A stretch of 64,000 nucleotides of DNA from Acidobacterium sp. S8 (GTDB taxonomy: Bacteria; Acidobacteriota; Terriglobia; Terriglobales; Acidobacteriaceae). Each line of letters opens with the position of its first letter. Within the stretch, counting starts at the first letter, position 1. The notes under the pieces were generated by a model, which was not told the DNA's origin, searched no databases, and was given only the letters and a program-made list of their open reading frames with translations. The position numbers and the translations under genes are program-made. The stretch is taken from NCBI RefSeq assembly GCF_009765985.1, contig NZ_LMUM01000027.1:206435-270434 (forward strand), in the 5' to 3' direction. Shown piece by piece: positions 45,517 to 55,115 of the stretch.

Positions 45517-47082
45517 TCATTGCAAACTGTATTGGCTCGCGAGCGTCCTGAATTCAGCAACCTGCGCTGTTACCCAGTCTTCCCCATAATGCAACTCTTC
45601 CGCCATTAGTTGCGCTACTGCGGGTGCCATCGCCACCGCAGCCTGGGCATCCAGAAAGAGAGCGCGTGTCCGCCGCGCCAGGACATCTTCTACAGTGCGA
45701 GCCATCTCCTGCCGTACCGCCCACACAACTTCAGCTCCAATCATCGGGAGCCGCGAATCCAGCGGAGCCGCCAGGCGTGTTTCGCTGCTGGCTATATCAC
45801 GAATCGCATCTGCATCCGAGCCGTAGACCCAGAGACTGTCGAGATCGTCAACATTCTCGCGATAGCCGTGGATCTTCAGCGTTTTCGTAACGCAGGGTTC
45901 TTCTCGCAACCGACCCAGCGTGATGGCGTGATCCACGCAATCCTCCGCCATGTGCCGATACGTCGTCCACTTTCCTCCCGTAATGGAAAGCAAGCCGGAA
46001 TTATCTACATGAATCGTGTGATCGCGCGAGAGTGAAGAAGTCTTGGCTGCCGCACCGCCTGCTTTCACCAGCGGTCGGATGCCCACAAAGACACTGAGAA
46101 CATCGCTGCGCTTCGGTGGCCTGCTCAAATAAAGAGCAGCGGTATCGAGAATAAATTCAATCTCCTGCTCGAATGGGCGCGGCTCGTAAGAAGGCCGTTC
46201 GATCGGCGTATCAGTTGTCCCAACCAAAGTATGCCCGTGCCAGGGAATGGCGAACATCACACGTCCGTCGCTGGTGTGCGGCACCATAATCGCAGCATCG
46301 CTCTTCAGAAACGAGCGCTCGAAGACAAGATGGATGCCCTGGCTGGGCTCGACCATTTCCGTAACATCGGGATCAGCCATCTGGCGAATCCGGTCAGTGA
46401 ACATACCCGTCGCATTGATCACAACCTGCGCAGAAATCTTATATTCCGTGCCGCTCTCGTCGTCGCGTGCGACCACACCGTTTACGTAGCCTTCGTCGTC
46501 TTTGAGTATCGCTGTGACCGGCATATAGTTCACCAGCACAGCGCCGTGATCGGCGGCGGTAGCTGCCAGATGAATCAGCAATCTCGCATCATCAAACTGT
46601 CCATCGTAATAGACGACCCCTCCGCGCAATCCTTCCGTCTGCAGCGTGGGCAGACGTTCAAGTGTTTCGTCATAAGAAAGAATGCGCGATTTCCCAAACC
46701 CATATTTGCCCGCGAGCATGTCATAAAGCTTGAGCCCGATCCCGTAGAAAGGCGCTTCCCACCAGGAATAATTAGGGACGACAAACGCCAGATCGCTGAC
46801 CAGGTGTGGAGCATTCTGCCGCAACAGTCCGCGCTCTTTCAGTGCTTCCATGACAAGCGATACATTGCCTTGCTCCAGATAACGCACGCCTCCGTGAACA
46901 AGCTTGGTGCTCCGACTCGACGTCCCTTTGCCAAAATCCTTCGCCTCCAGCAGCAGCACGTCGAAGCCGCGTGTCGCTGCGTCGACGGCAACGCCCATGC
47001 CGGTAGCTCCGCCACCGACGACGACCATATCCCAGGGCGTATCCCGGCGCGCAATCTGTGCAATCATTTGCTCGCGGTTCAT
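45517..47082 (-). CDS. glpD: Glycerol-3-phosphate dehydrogenase (FAD-dependent, aerobic type)
   Basis: A 521-aa flavoprotein oxidising glycerol-3-phosphate to dihydroxyacetone phosphate at the membrane and feeding electrons to quinone. The N-terminal FAD site is WDMVVVGGGATGMGVAVDA, followed by TSSRSTKLVHGGVRYLE. Also seen are IPWHGHTLVGTTDT, SITGGKWTTYRHMAED and a C-terminal helical DAO_C domain. The start overlaps the glpK stop by 4 nt (ATGA), indicating coupled translation. Confidence 0.95.
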   Translation of the reverse strand: MNREQMIAQIARRDTPWDMVVVGGGATGMGVAVDAATRGFDVLLLEAKDFGKGTSSRSTKLVHGGVRYLEQGNVSLVMEALKERGLLRQNAPHLVSDLAFVVPNYSWWEAPFYGIGLKLYDMLAGKYGFGKSRILSYDETLERLPTLQTEGLRGGVVYYDGQFDDARLLIHLAATAADHGAVLVNYMPVTAILKDDEGYVNGVVARDDESGTEYKISAQVVINATGMFTDRIRQMADPDVTEMVEPSQGIHLVFERSFLKSDAAIMVPHTSDGRVMFAIPWHGHTLVGTTDTPIERPSYEPRPFEQEIEFILDTAALYLSRPPKRSDVLSVFVGIRPLVKAGGAAAKTSSLSRDHTIHVDNSGLLSITGGKWTTYRHMAEDCVDHAITLGRLREEPCVTKTLKIHGYRENVDDLDSLWVYGSDADAIRDIASSETRLAAPLDSRLPMIGAEVVWAVRQEMARTVEDVLARRTRALFLDAQAAVAMAPAVAQLMAEELHYGEDWVTAQVAEFRTLASQYSLQ

Positions 47083-48578
47083 GCTTGTTCGTCCTGTGTC
47101 CAGTGCTTGGAGCGCTCCACCGCATACTGCCAGCGTTGGCGCATTGCCTTCATCTCTTTGCTGTCAGTTTTAGGTTCAAAGCGCGTATCGTTTCTGCGCT
47201 TCGACCAGATTTCTTCCGGACTGCTCCAGAAGCCGACAGCCAGCCCTGCGAGGTACGCAGCTCCGAGCGCGGTCGTCTCGATCACTGGTGGTCGCAAAAC
47301 CGGAATACCCAGCAGATCGGCCTGAAACTGCATCAGCATGTCGTTCGCTGCGGCGCCGCCATCTACCCGCAGCTCGGCAAATTTATTGTCCGATTCAGAA
47401 TTCATCGCATCGATAACGTCTGCAACTTGGAAGGCAATGCTCTCAAGAGCCGCGCGTGCAATGTGTCCTGGCTGCGTGCTGCGTCGCAAACCGATAAGCA
47501 GGCCACCGGCATGCGCATCCCAATGCGGCGCTCCCAGTCCGACAAACGCCGGAACCAGCACAAGTCCATCCGAGCCTTTAACCGATTGCGCGAGCGCCTC
47601 CACGTCGGAAGAGGCTCGAATCAGCTTCAGATTATCCCGCAGCCATTGCACGACTGCGCCACCGATGAAGATGCTTCCTTCAAAGGCATATTCCAGCTTC
47701 TTGTTAAGGCTGCAGACGAGCGTTGTGATGAGCCGGTGCTTCGATGAAACAAAATTGTCACCGATATTCTGTAGAAGAAAACATCCCGTCCCATAGGTAT
47801 TTTTCGCATCGCCGGCATTCAGGCATAGCTGCCCGAAGAGCGCCGACTGCTGATCGCCCGCGATACCGGCAATCGGAATAGAGCTGAGACCGAGCGTCGT
47901 TGTCACTTCGCCGACTTGGCCACTCGACCACACAACCTCTGGCATCATCTGTCTCGGAATCTTGAAAAGCCGCAACAGCTCATCATCCCACTCACCCTTG
48001 ATGATGTTGAACAGCATCGTGCGCGACGCATTCGTGTAATCGGTGACGTGCTTATGTCCACTCGTCAGATTCCAAATAAGCCAGCTATCCACGGTGCCGA
48101 AAGCCAGCTTGCCCGCTTCCGCTTTTTCTCTCGCGTCCGACACATTATCCAGAATCCATGCAATTTTGCTGGCAGAAAAATAAGGATCGATCAGCAGGCC
48201 GGTCGTGCTGCGCACGTTGTCTTCTGCCCCATCCTCAACCAACTTGTGGCATAAATGCGCAGTTCGGCGGTCCTGCCATACGATTGCGTTATAGACGGGC
48301 TTATTCGTCTCGCGATCCCAGACAATCACCGTCTCTCTCTGGTTAGTGATGCCGAGAGCCGCAATATCCCGTGGACGCGCCCCCGCGCGGATAAGCGCAT
48401 CACTCGCAGAACTGAGCTGCGAGGTCAAAATGTCATACGGATCGTGCTCTACCCAGCCGGAATCAGGGTAAATCTGCTGAAATTCTTTCTGTGAACTGGC
48501 GACGATCTCACCGGCCTGATTAAAAAGTATGGCGCGCGAACTTGTGGTTCCCTGGTCTAACGAAAGAATATAAGGCAT
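47079..48578 (-). CDS. glpK: Glycerol kinase
   Basis: 499 aa from the ATG at 48578, which places YILSLDQGTTSSRAI at the N-terminus as in the family. An in-frame ATG at 48605 would add nine residues. FGGY kinase motifs include GITNQRETVIVWDR, YFSASKIAWILDNV, GIAGDQQSALFGQ, GTGCFLL and DGGAAANDMLMQFQ. It phosphorylates glycerol to glycerol-3-phosphate, used by the coupled GlpD. Transcribed divergently from ligD, with only about 110 bp between the likely start codons. Confidence 0.95.
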   Translation of the reverse strand: MPYILSLDQGTTSSRAILFNQAGEIVASSQKEFQQIYPDSGWVEHDPYDILTSQLSSASDALIRAGARPRDIAALGITNQRETVIVWDRETNKPVYNAIVWQDRRTAHLCHKLVEDGAEDNVRSTTGLLIDPYFSASKIAWILDNVSDAREKAEAGKLAFGTVDSWLIWNLTSGHKHVTDYTNASRTMLFNIIKGEWDDELLRLFKIPRQMMPEVVWSSGQVGEVTTTLGLSSIPIAGIAGDQQSALFGQLCLNAGDAKNTYGTGCFLLQNIGDNFVSSKHRLITTLVCSLNKKLEYAFEGSIFIGGAVVQWLRDNLKLIRASSDVEALAQSVKGSDGLVLVPAFVGLGAPHWDAHAGGLLIGLRRSTQPGHIARAALESIAFQVADVIDAMNSESDNKFAELRVDGGAAANDMLMQFQADLLGIPVLRPPVIETTALGAAYLAGLAVGFWSSPEEIWSKRRNDTRFEPKTDSKEMKAMRQRWQYAVERSKHWTQDEQA

Positions 48579-48690
48579 CTTTTTCTCAAAAAGTGACAGC
48601 CCCATGAGTAGACAACGATACGATGCTATGTGGCAAGCTGGCAGCCTTCAGGAGGAAACTGGAATCTATCCTGCAAGGCAGGTACAAATT

Positions 48691-51399
48691 ATGCCCCGTA
48701 AAAAGACACGGCAGCTTTCTCCTTCTGACGCGGTCGACGAGCAATTAGCCCGCTACCGAGCCATGCGCGATTTTTCCCTGACCGCGGAACCTAGCGGCGG
48801 CGCAAAAAAAGAGAGCGAAAGCGGCTTGCCGTTTGTCATCCAGAAGCACGCCGCCACACGCCTTCACTATGACTTTCGCCTCGGCTGGCACGGTGTTCTC
48901 AAAAGCTGGGCCGTAGCGAAAGGTCCCAGCTACTACACCGGCGATAAACGCCTCGCTGTGCAGGTAGAAGATCACCCCATGGAATACGGCGGCTTCGAAG
49001 GCACCATTCCCAAAGGCCAATATGGCGGCGGCACCGTAATGTTGTGGGACGAAGGTACCTGGGAGCCGCAGGAAGATGCCGAAGAAGGCTTTCGTACTGG
49101 ACGGCTGAAGTTCATATTGCATGGCCACAAGCTCAAAGGGAAGTGGACACTCGTCCGTATGGGAGGCAAAGCCGCGCATGAGGCGAAGCCGAACTGGCTG
49201 CTGATCAAGGAACACGATGAATATGAACGCGGCGCAGACGATGAGCCAATCACGGAAAGCGAGCCGGATAGTGTTGTAACCGGACGCGACATAGAAGCCA
49301 TCGGTTCGCAGGAAGATCATGTCTGGCAGTCGAAAGCATCTGCAAGAACGCAAAACCGCTCGCGCCTCACCAGAACCAGAAAAGAAAAAGCGGTTGAATC
49401 TCCAGATCGTTCTGCGGTGTTGCAAGGCGCGTCAAAGGAAAAGGTTCCGGACTTCATGCCTCCACAACTGGCAACACAAGTATCAACACCGCCCGCAGGT
49501 GACGATTGGCTCCACGAGTTGAAGCTGGATGGATATCGCATTCAACTTCATGTAGAGGAACAAAGCGCCGGAAAACGCAAAGCGGTAATCTACACCCGCG
49601 GCGGCCTGGATTGGACGCATCGCATGCCCGACATCGCACAGACAGCGACGCAGCTCCTTGTGAAAAGCGCACTGATCGACGGCGAAGTCGTCGTATTGGA
49701 TAGCGAGGGCAAGACCAGCTTCGCTGACTTGCAAGCCGCTTTTCAGAATGAGAAGCATGCCCATCTCACCTACTTCGGTTTCGACCTGCTTCACCTCGAC
49801 GGACACAATCTGCGCGGCCTGCCGCTCGATCGGCGCAAGTCGATTCTTGAAGGATTGCTGAGCGAGTTGGACGACGACAACATCCTGCGTTACAGCCAGC
49901 ATATCCGCGCTCACGGAGAAGAAACATTCGCGCATGCCTGCAAGGTAGGCGCAGAGGGCATCGTCTCGAAGCTGGCCACATCGCACTATGTCTCTGGCCG
50001 CAGCAAGAGCTGGCTCAAAGAAAAGTGCGTGCATCAGCAGGAGTTTGTGATCGGCGCCTTTACCCCTCCTACCAAGGGCGGACTCGGTATCGGTTCACTG
50101 CTGCTTGGTTACTACCAGAACGGAAAGCTTATCTATGCCGGGCGTACCGGCACTGGATTTACGCAGGCGACGCAACGAAGCCTGCGCAAGCGTCTGGATG
50201 CGATGCGCCAGGAACGCGCCCCGTTTGAAAAACTGGAAACAGCAGAGAAGAAAGATGCGATATGGGTAAAACCTGAACTCGTAGCGGAAGTACAGTTCGC
50301 CACATGGACAGGCGATCATCGCGTGAGGCAGGCGTCATTCCAGGGCCTTCGTGAGGACAAGGCAGCAAAAGAGATCAAGCGCGAGGAGCCTACATCTCTG
50401 CCGAAGCCCGTCCGTGGACCTGCACCTAAAGTGTCGAAGGAAGAGAAAGAGCCGAAAGCAGCGAAAGAGAAACCAGCACCGAAGGCCGCGGTTTCATTAG
50501 ATGGCTTACGGTTGACGCACCCCGAAAAGATACTCGATGGAGAGAGCAAGCTGACGAAGCAACAGCTCGCTGAGTATTACTTCGAGATTGCCGATCACTT
50601 GTTGCCATACATTGCGAAACGCCCATTAAGTATTGTCCGTTGCCCTGAGGGAAGCGGCAAACCCTGCTTCTTTCAAAAGCACATCGGCATGGGTGTTCCA
50701 AAAGGAATCGACAGCGTCTCCGTTCCGAATAAGAAGGAAGCTGGCTCGGAGGAATACATCACCGTATCGAGCCGCGAGGGCCTCGTAGCTCTCGCGCAGA
50801 TGGGCGTAATGGAGATTCACCCCTGGGGGTCGAAGAACGACTCTCTGGAAAAGCCCGATCAAATCATCTTCGATCTCGATCCCGATGCCGAAATCGACTG
50901 GAAGACGCTCACCGCCAGTGCGCTTGAGGTGCGAGATGTGCTCAAGGAACTGGGCCTCAAATCTTTCGTCAAATCGACCGGTGGCAAAGGTCTGCACGTC
51001 GTAGCTCCCATCCAGCCGAAACATGAATGGCCAGACGTAAAAGATTTTACCCACAATGTTGCCCTGATGCTTGAAGCTGCACATCCCGACCGCTACCTGA
51101 CGAAAATGACAAAGTCAGCGCGAAAGGGCCGCATCTTTCTCGACTATCTGCGCAATGATCGCGGCTCGACCGCCGTCGCCCCCTATTCGCCGCGAGCGCG
51201 AAAAGGTGTGCGCGTGGCAATCCCTATGACCTGGGAAGAACTCCGCAAAAGCAATCCAGCGGATTTCGCGGTGGTGAACTTCGATACGTGGAAGAAGCGT
51301 CTCAAGCACGATCCCTGGAAAGAAATCCTCACCACGCGGCAATCTGTTACTGAGAAAGCCATACGTGCTGCAGCCCAACTCGTAAAGCATCCTGGATAA
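48691..51399 (+). CDS. ligD: ATP-dependent DNA ligase D (phosphoesterase-ligase-polymerase)
   Basis: About 902 aa from the ATG at 48691, preceded by GGCAGG. The frame is open to an ATG at 48604, but the extra 29 residues look non-conserved. Domain order: 3'-phosphoesterase (about 25-190: QKHAATRLHYDFRL, GTIPKGQYGGGTVMLWD), ligase (about 250-560: nucleotidyl Lys278 in ELKLDGYR, DGEVVVLD, EGIVSKL), then a Lys/Pro/Glu-rich linker, then the archaeo-eukaryotic primase-like polymerase (about 610-890: LTHPEKILDG, FDLDPD, KSTGGKGLHVV). This PE-LIG-POL order is the Pseudomonas type. LigD repairs double-strand breaks with Ku; no ku gene is in this window. Confidence 0.95.
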   Translation: MPRKKTRQLSPSDAVDEQLARYRAMRDFSLTAEPSGGAKKESESGLPFVIQKHAATRLHYDFRLGWHGVLKSWAVAKGPSYYTGDKRLAVQVEDHPMEYGGFEGTIPKGQYGGGTVMLWDEGTWEPQEDAEEGFRTGRLKFILHGHKLKGKWTLVRMGGKAAHEAKPNWLLIKEHDEYERGADDEPITESEPDSVVTGRDIEAIGSQEDHVWQSKASARTQNRSRLTRTRKEKAVESPDRSAVLQGASKEKVPDFMPPQLATQVSTPPAGDDWLHELKLDGYRIQLHVEEQSAGKRKAVIYTRGGLDWTHRMPDIAQTATQLLVKSALIDGEVVVLDSEGKTSFADLQAAFQNEKHAHLTYFGFDLLHLDGHNLRGLPLDRRKSILEGLLSELDDDNILRYSQHIRAHGEETFAHACKVGAEGIVSKLATSHYVSGRSKSWLKEKCVHQQEFVIGAFTPPTKGGLGIGSLLLGYYQNGKLIYAGRTGTGFTQATQRSLRKRLDAMRQERAPFEKLETAEKKDAIWVKPELVAEVQFATWTGDHRVRQASFQGLREDKAAKEIKREEPTSLPKPVRGPAPKVSKEEKEPKAAKEKPAPKAAVSLDGLRLTHPEKILDGESKLTKQQLAEYYFEIADHLLPYIAKRPLSIVRCPEGSGKPCFFQKHIGMGVPKGIDSVSVPNKKEAGSEEYITVSSREGLVALAQMGVMEIHPWGSKNDSLEKPDQIIFDLDPDAEIDWKTLTASALEVRDVLKELGLKSFVKSTGGKGLHVVAPIQPKHEWPDVKDFTHNVALMLEAAHPDRYLTKMTKSARKGRIFLDYLRNDRGSTAVAPYSPRARKGVRVAIPMTWEELRKSNPADFAVVNFDTWKKRLKHDPWKEILTTRQSVTEKAIRAAAQLVKHPG

Positions 51400-51403
51400 A
51401 ATG

Positions 51404-51428
51404 AAAAGCCCGGCCTAAGCCGGGCTTT
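51404..51428. terminator. Bidirectional intrinsic terminator between ligD and bacilliredoxin genes
   Basis: Perfect 7-bp GC stem GCCCGGC / GCCGGGC with a CTAA loop, flanked by AAAA and TTT. It serves both convergent genes. Confidence 0.85.
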
Positions 51429-51444
51429 CTACAGTCCTCAAAAA

Positions 51445-51897
51445 TCAGGCAGTAGCCTTGGCGCACAATTCGTTGAAAGCGCGTGCCAGCTCCTGAGCAA
51501 TCGCCTGAGCCGTGTTGTTCTCAATGATGAAGCGCTGCATGAGATAGACAAGCTTTCCATCGCGCATAATGCCAATTGCGGGCGAGGTCGGCGGATTGCC
51601 TTCAAAGTAAGAACGGGCGCGTTCCGTTGCTTCGCGGTCCTGTCCAGCGAACACCGTAATCGATTGATCGGGCACAACTCCATTCTGCAATGCGAGTCGA
51701 ACTCCGGGGCGCATCTTTCCAGCAGCGCATCCGCAGATCGAGTTAACAACAACCATCGTAGTTCCAGGCTTTGCCAGGGCAGCGTCAACTTCTTCCGCAG
51801 TCCGCGCTTCCTTGATTCCTGCGCGCACCAGCTCTTCGCGCATCGGTATGACCATAATCTCTGGGTACATTCGCTTTGGTTCCTCCAGCCTGGCCAA
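51445..51897 (-). CDS. BrxA/BrxB-family bacilliredoxin (YphP/YqiW)
   Basis: A 150-aa thioredoxin-fold protein with the family motif NSICGCAAGKMRPG (CGC). It has no CXXC, as expected for bacilliredoxins that remove bacillithiol from protein cysteines or act as disulfide isomerases. IMVIPMREELVRAG matches the family N-terminus, and GKLVYLMQRFIIENNTA the C-terminal helix region. The first nine residues may not be translated, since an internal ATG precedes YPEIM. The murB gene is divergent, with about 77 bp between start codons. Confidence 0.92.
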   Translation of the reverse strand: MARLEEPKRMYPEIMVIPMREELVRAGIKEARTAEEVDAALAKPGTTMVVVNSICGCAAGKMRPGVRLALQNGVVPDQSITVFAGQDREATERARSYFEGNPPTSPAIGIMRDGKLVYLMQRFIIENNTAQAIAQELARAFNELCAKATA

Positions 51898-51974
51898 AGC
51901 CCGGCATCTCTATTCTACGAACTATCAGAGCCCCTGCGCTAGTCCCTCGTATCCAGGCTGATATCTTGAAGCTG

Positions 51975-53000
51975 ATGCAATTTCTGGAACAAATCCCATT
52001 AGCTTCCTATACAACATTTGGCATTGGCGGTCCTGCGCGTTGGTTTGCCGAAGCCCAGACTGAAGACGATCTTATTGAGGCAATCGGCTTCGCGCGAGAA
52101 CGGGACATCCCTCTCTTCATCCTCGGTGGCGGAAGCAATCTGCTGGTGAGCGATACGGGCTTTCCCGGCCTTGTAATTAGGATCGCGCTGAAGGGAATTG
52201 ACCAGAATGCATCCCAGTTTTCCGTTGCTGCCGGCGAAGACTGGGACAAATTTGTAAGTTTTGCTGTTGACCAGAATTACGGCGGAATTGAGTGCCTTGC
52301 CGGAATCCCGGGCAGCGTGGGCGGGACACCGGTACAGAATGTAGGTGCCTACGGTCAGGAAGTGGCGCAAACTGTTCACTCCGTTCGCGTTTTAGACCTG
52401 CAAACTATGCGTTTTCTTGAGCTTAGCGCCGCTGAGTGTGGCTTCGCCTATCGGCGCAGCATCTTCAACAATTCACAGCGCGGCCGATACATAGTCACTC
52501 GCGTGACGTACGAGTTCAAAAAGGACGCAGTTGCCGTCGTTTCATACGCAGACTTAAAGCGATACTTTCAGGATAAAAGCGCAGTCCCGACGCTCTCTGA
52601 AGTCAGTTCAGCCGTTCGTCAGATTCGGCAGCAGAAGGGAATGTACATCGTTCCCGGTGATCCAGACTGTCGCAGTGCAGGCAGTTTTTTCAAAAATCCT
52701 GTCATTTCACGCACACATTTCGCGCAAATTGCGGCCAATTTCGACGGATTTCAGGTGCCAAATTATCCAGCAGAAAACGATCAGGTGAAGCTTCCGGCAG
52801 CGTGGTTACTCGATCAGGCGGGCTTTCATAAGGGCTTTGCGCTCGGTCGAGCTGGAATCTCAAGCAAACATACACTCGCTCTCATCAACCGTGGGGGAGC
52901 CTGCGCCGCAGATATAGCCGCGTTACGTGACGCAATCGTGGCTAAGGTTGTCGAAAAATTTGCGATTCAGTTGGAGCCGGAGCCAGTTTGGGTGGAGTGA
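51975..53000 (+). CDS. murB: UDP-N-acetylenolpyruvoylglucosamine reductase
   Basis: About 341 aa from the ATG at 51975. That start is chosen because family homology begins at QIPLASYTTFGIGGPA; the open frame reaches back to 51876. The FAD site is ILGGGSNLLVSD and the substrate region GIPGSVGGTPVQNVGAYGQE. The catalytic Ser region is SAGSFFKNP, and the type I (E. coli-like) tail has AAWLLDQAGFHKG. It reduces UDP-GlcNAc-enolpyruvate to UDP-MurNAc for peptidoglycan. It stands apart from any mur cluster. Its last 59 bp overlap the 3' end of modC tail to tail. Confidence 0.94.
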   Translation: MQFLEQIPLASYTTFGIGGPARWFAEAQTEDDLIEAIGFARERDIPLFILGGGSNLLVSDTGFPGLVIRIALKGIDQNASQFSVAAGEDWDKFVSFAVDQNYGGIECLAGIPGSVGGTPVQNVGAYGQEVAQTVHSVRVLDLQTMRFLELSAAECGFAYRRSIFNNSQRGRYIVTRVTYEFKKDAVAVVSYADLKRYFQDKSAVPTLSEVSSAVRQIRQQKGMYIVPGDPDCRSAGSFFKNPVISRTHFAQIAANFDGFQVPNYPAENDQVKLPAAWLLDQAGFHKGFALGRAGISSKHTLALINRGGACAADIAALRDAIVAKVVEKFAIQLEPEPVWVE

Positions 53001-53739
53001 TGACTCCTAATTGGCGCAATAATTGTTCGCGATGCGTTGCCAGAACCTCCTGCACCGGGCCTTGCACCACTACTCGGCCATTTTCAATGACAATCACATC
53101 GGCGGCCGTCTGATAAGCCTCTACCAGGTCGTGGGAGACGTAAAGGGCAGGCACGCCATGTGCCGTCAGCCACACCGTCAATTCGCGCAAAATCGCTTCT
53201 TTCAGCGCCGCATCGAGCCCCGAAAACGGCTCATCGAGCAGCAGCAGTTCCGGATCGGGAGCAAGCGCGCGGGCAAGCGCTGCCCGCTGGTATTCTCCGC
53301 CGGATAATTTTGCGGGAAGCCGTTCCGCCAGCTCTTCAATACGAAAAAGCCGAAGCATTTCATTTATCCGCTTCTCGCGTTCCATGCGGGCGAGCGCATG
53401 CAGGCCAAAAGAAATATTCCGGCGCACCGTCAGATGAGGGAAGAGCGTCGGCTGCTGTGTGAGGAATCCGACGCGGCGTTTGCCCGCATCTACAAAGACA
53501 CCCTGCCGGGTGTCCACCAAAGTGTGATTTCGGAGGCTTATTTTGCCTGTTTTCGGCTGCAAAAGGCCCGCAATTGCGCGCAAAACCGTGCTTTTTCCCG
53601 CGCCGGAAGGTCCAAAAAGGACCGTCCAGGGTGCCGTCAGCCGGAAATCGACTCGCAAATCAAACGCACCAACCCGATGCTCGATTTCGGTCGTTAGAAA
53701 CGCTACATCAGGCATGGCGAACCTGCTTTCGCCATCCAT
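52942..53739 (-). CDS. modC: Molybdate ABC transporter ATP-binding protein
   Basis: 265 aa. Walker A is GPSGAGKST, the signature LSGGEYQRAALARAL, Walker B LLLLDEPFSGLD, and the switch His is in YVSHDL. It lacks most of the C-terminal TOBE domain of full-length ModC (about 350 aa in E. coli); the binding function may be supplied by the separate HTH-TOBE protein of the operon. The start overlaps the end of modB by 32 nt. The 3' end overlaps murB. Confidence 0.92.
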   Translation of the reverse strand: MDGESRFAMPDVAFLTTEIEHRVGAFDLRVDFRLTAPWTVLFGPSGAGKSTVLRAIAGLLQPKTGKISLRNHTLVDTRQGVFVDAGKRRVGFLTQQPTLFPHLTVRRNISFGLHALARMEREKRINEMLRLFRIEELAERLPAKLSGGEYQRAALARALAPDPELLLLDEPFSGLDAALKEAILRELTVWLTAHGVPALYVSHDLVEAYQTAADVIVIENGRVVVQGPVQEVLATHREQLLRQLGVITPPKLAPAPTESQIFRQP

Positions 53740-54370
53740 ACACGATGATAAGAGCCACTAGAGAGACCGCCAGCAGAAGTAAAGCGGTATGATTTGCCTC
53801 GCGATACCGGAAATCCTGTACCTGATCGAACATGGCAATGGAGAGTGTCCGGGTTGAGCCGGGGATATCCCCGCCAATCATCAGCACAACGCCAAATTCG
53901 CCGACCGTGTGCGTGAAGCAGAGCACTGCGGCGGTAAGAATCGATCGGAGTGTCAGCGGAAGCACAACTTCAGCGAGAATACGAAAATTGCCGGCACCAA
54001 GAAGACGGGCAGCATCTAGGACATCGGAAGACAGAGCGGTAAATCCGCTCGTGATTGGCTGCACCGCAAAAGGCAGGCTGTAAATCATCGAACCGATCAC
54101 GAGTCCGGCAAACGAAAAAGCCACAGGATGACCAGTCAGACGTATCAGCATGCGTCCTGGGGCGGTGCGCGGCCCCAGCAAAATTAAAAGATAAAAACCC
54201 AAAACAGTCGGCGGCAGCAGCAGCGGCAAGGTCGCAACAGCTTCAACGATGGGCCTCCATCGCGCCTTGCCGAAAGCCAGCCAATAAGAAAGTGGAATCG
54301 CGACACACAGCAGCAAAACAGTCGTAACGGACGCAAGCCTGAGTGTGAGCCAGAGTGCCCGGATATCCAT
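53708..54370 (-). CDS. modB: Molybdate ABC transporter permease
   Basis: About 220 aa from the ATG at 54370, which lies 1 nt after the modA stop and gives the usual ModB start DIRALWLTLRLASVTT. A longer frame from 54415 would overlap modA. Five hydrophobic helices are visible, and the coupling loop has the EAA-type pattern DAARLLGAGNFRILAEVVLPL. It forms the membrane channel with ModC as ATPase and ModA as binding protein. Confidence 0.92.
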   Translation of the reverse strand: MDIRALWLTLRLASVTTVLLLCVAIPLSYWLAFGKARWRPIVEAVATLPLLLPPTVLGFYLLILLGPRTAPGRMLIRLTGHPVAFSFAGLVIGSMIYSLPFAVQPITSGFTALSSDVLDAARLLGAGNFRILAEVVLPLTLRSILTAAVLCFTHTVGEFGVVLMIGGDIPGSTRTLSIAMFDQVQDFRYREANHTALLLLAVSLVALIIVYGWRKQVRHA

Positions 54371-54371
54371 C

Positions 54372-55115
54372 CTAGTGCGGGGGCTCGAGGCCGCGCGCGG
54401 CAAACTGCTTGCCAACAGCGGGCGAAAGCAGAAAGTCGAGCAGCTGGTGAGCTTCTGTGCGGTGACCAGAATTCTTCAGAACAACCGCACCCTGCAGGAT
54501 CGGCGGATAGGAATCAGCAGGCATCTCGACATAATGCCCATTCGCGTGCAATCTTTCCGACAAAGCCGAGGTTAGCGAGATCAGACCCGCCTGCGCATTA
54601 CCTGAATCGACATATTGCGCTGTCTGAGCGATATTTTCTGCGATTACAAATTTTGGCTTCAGTTGATCGTAGAGCCCGAGCTTTTTGAGCGAAGCTTCCG
54701 CCGCACGTCCGTAGGGTGCATGCTCGGGATTGGCGACAGCCAGCGTTTTCATTGCCGGATCTTTCAGCGTGTCCACTGAGAGCTGACGGAAGGGCGAATC
54801 GTTACGAGTCCACAAAACGAGCGTTCCGCGTGCATAGGCAACAGGCTGGTCGGCATCTGCGAGTCCTTCTGAGATCACTCGCTGCGGAAAAGAAAAATCG
54901 GCAGCCATAAAGAGATCGAAAGGCGCTCCGTTTTGAATCTGTGTAGCCAGCGTGGCAGAAGATTGATAGGAGGCGTCGATGTGAATGTGTGTCTGATTCT
55001 CAAACTGCGCGAGGATCGGTGGCAGTACTGGCTGCAGATCAGCCGCCGCAGCCAGCCGTAAATTCTGTGCTGCGGCCAATGGTACAAGGAGCAGAAAAAG
55101 TAAAAATTTATACAC
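54372..55115 (-). CDS. modA: Molybdate ABC transporter periplasmic binding protein
   Basis: A 247-aa exported protein. The signal peptide FLLFLLLVPLAAAQ is followed by LRLAAAADLQPVLPPIL, the typical ModA opening that contributes oxyanion ligands. SYQSSATLATQIQNGAPFDLFMAAD and ENIAQTAQYVDSGNAQAGLI also match ModA. It captures molybdate, possibly tungstate, in the periplasm. Its start overlaps the upstream HTH-TOBE gene by 8 nt. Confidence 0.93.
   Translation of the reverse strand: MYKFLLFLLLVPLAAAQNLRLAAAADLQPVLPPILAQFENQTHIHIDASYQSSATLATQIQNGAPFDLFMAADFSFPQRVISEGLADADQPVAYARGTLVLWTRNDSPFRQLSVDTLKDPAMKTLAVANPEHAPYGRAAEASLKKLGLYDQLKPKFVIAENIAQTAQYVDSGNAQAGLISLTSALSERLHANGHYVEMPADSYPPILQGAVVLKNSGHRTEAHQLLDFLLSPAVGKQFAARGLEPPH

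Noticed and set aside
45610-47325. Large plus-strand ORFs opposite glpD (for example 46231-47325)
   Set aside because: Antisense shadows of glpD and glpK, which show complete family motifs.
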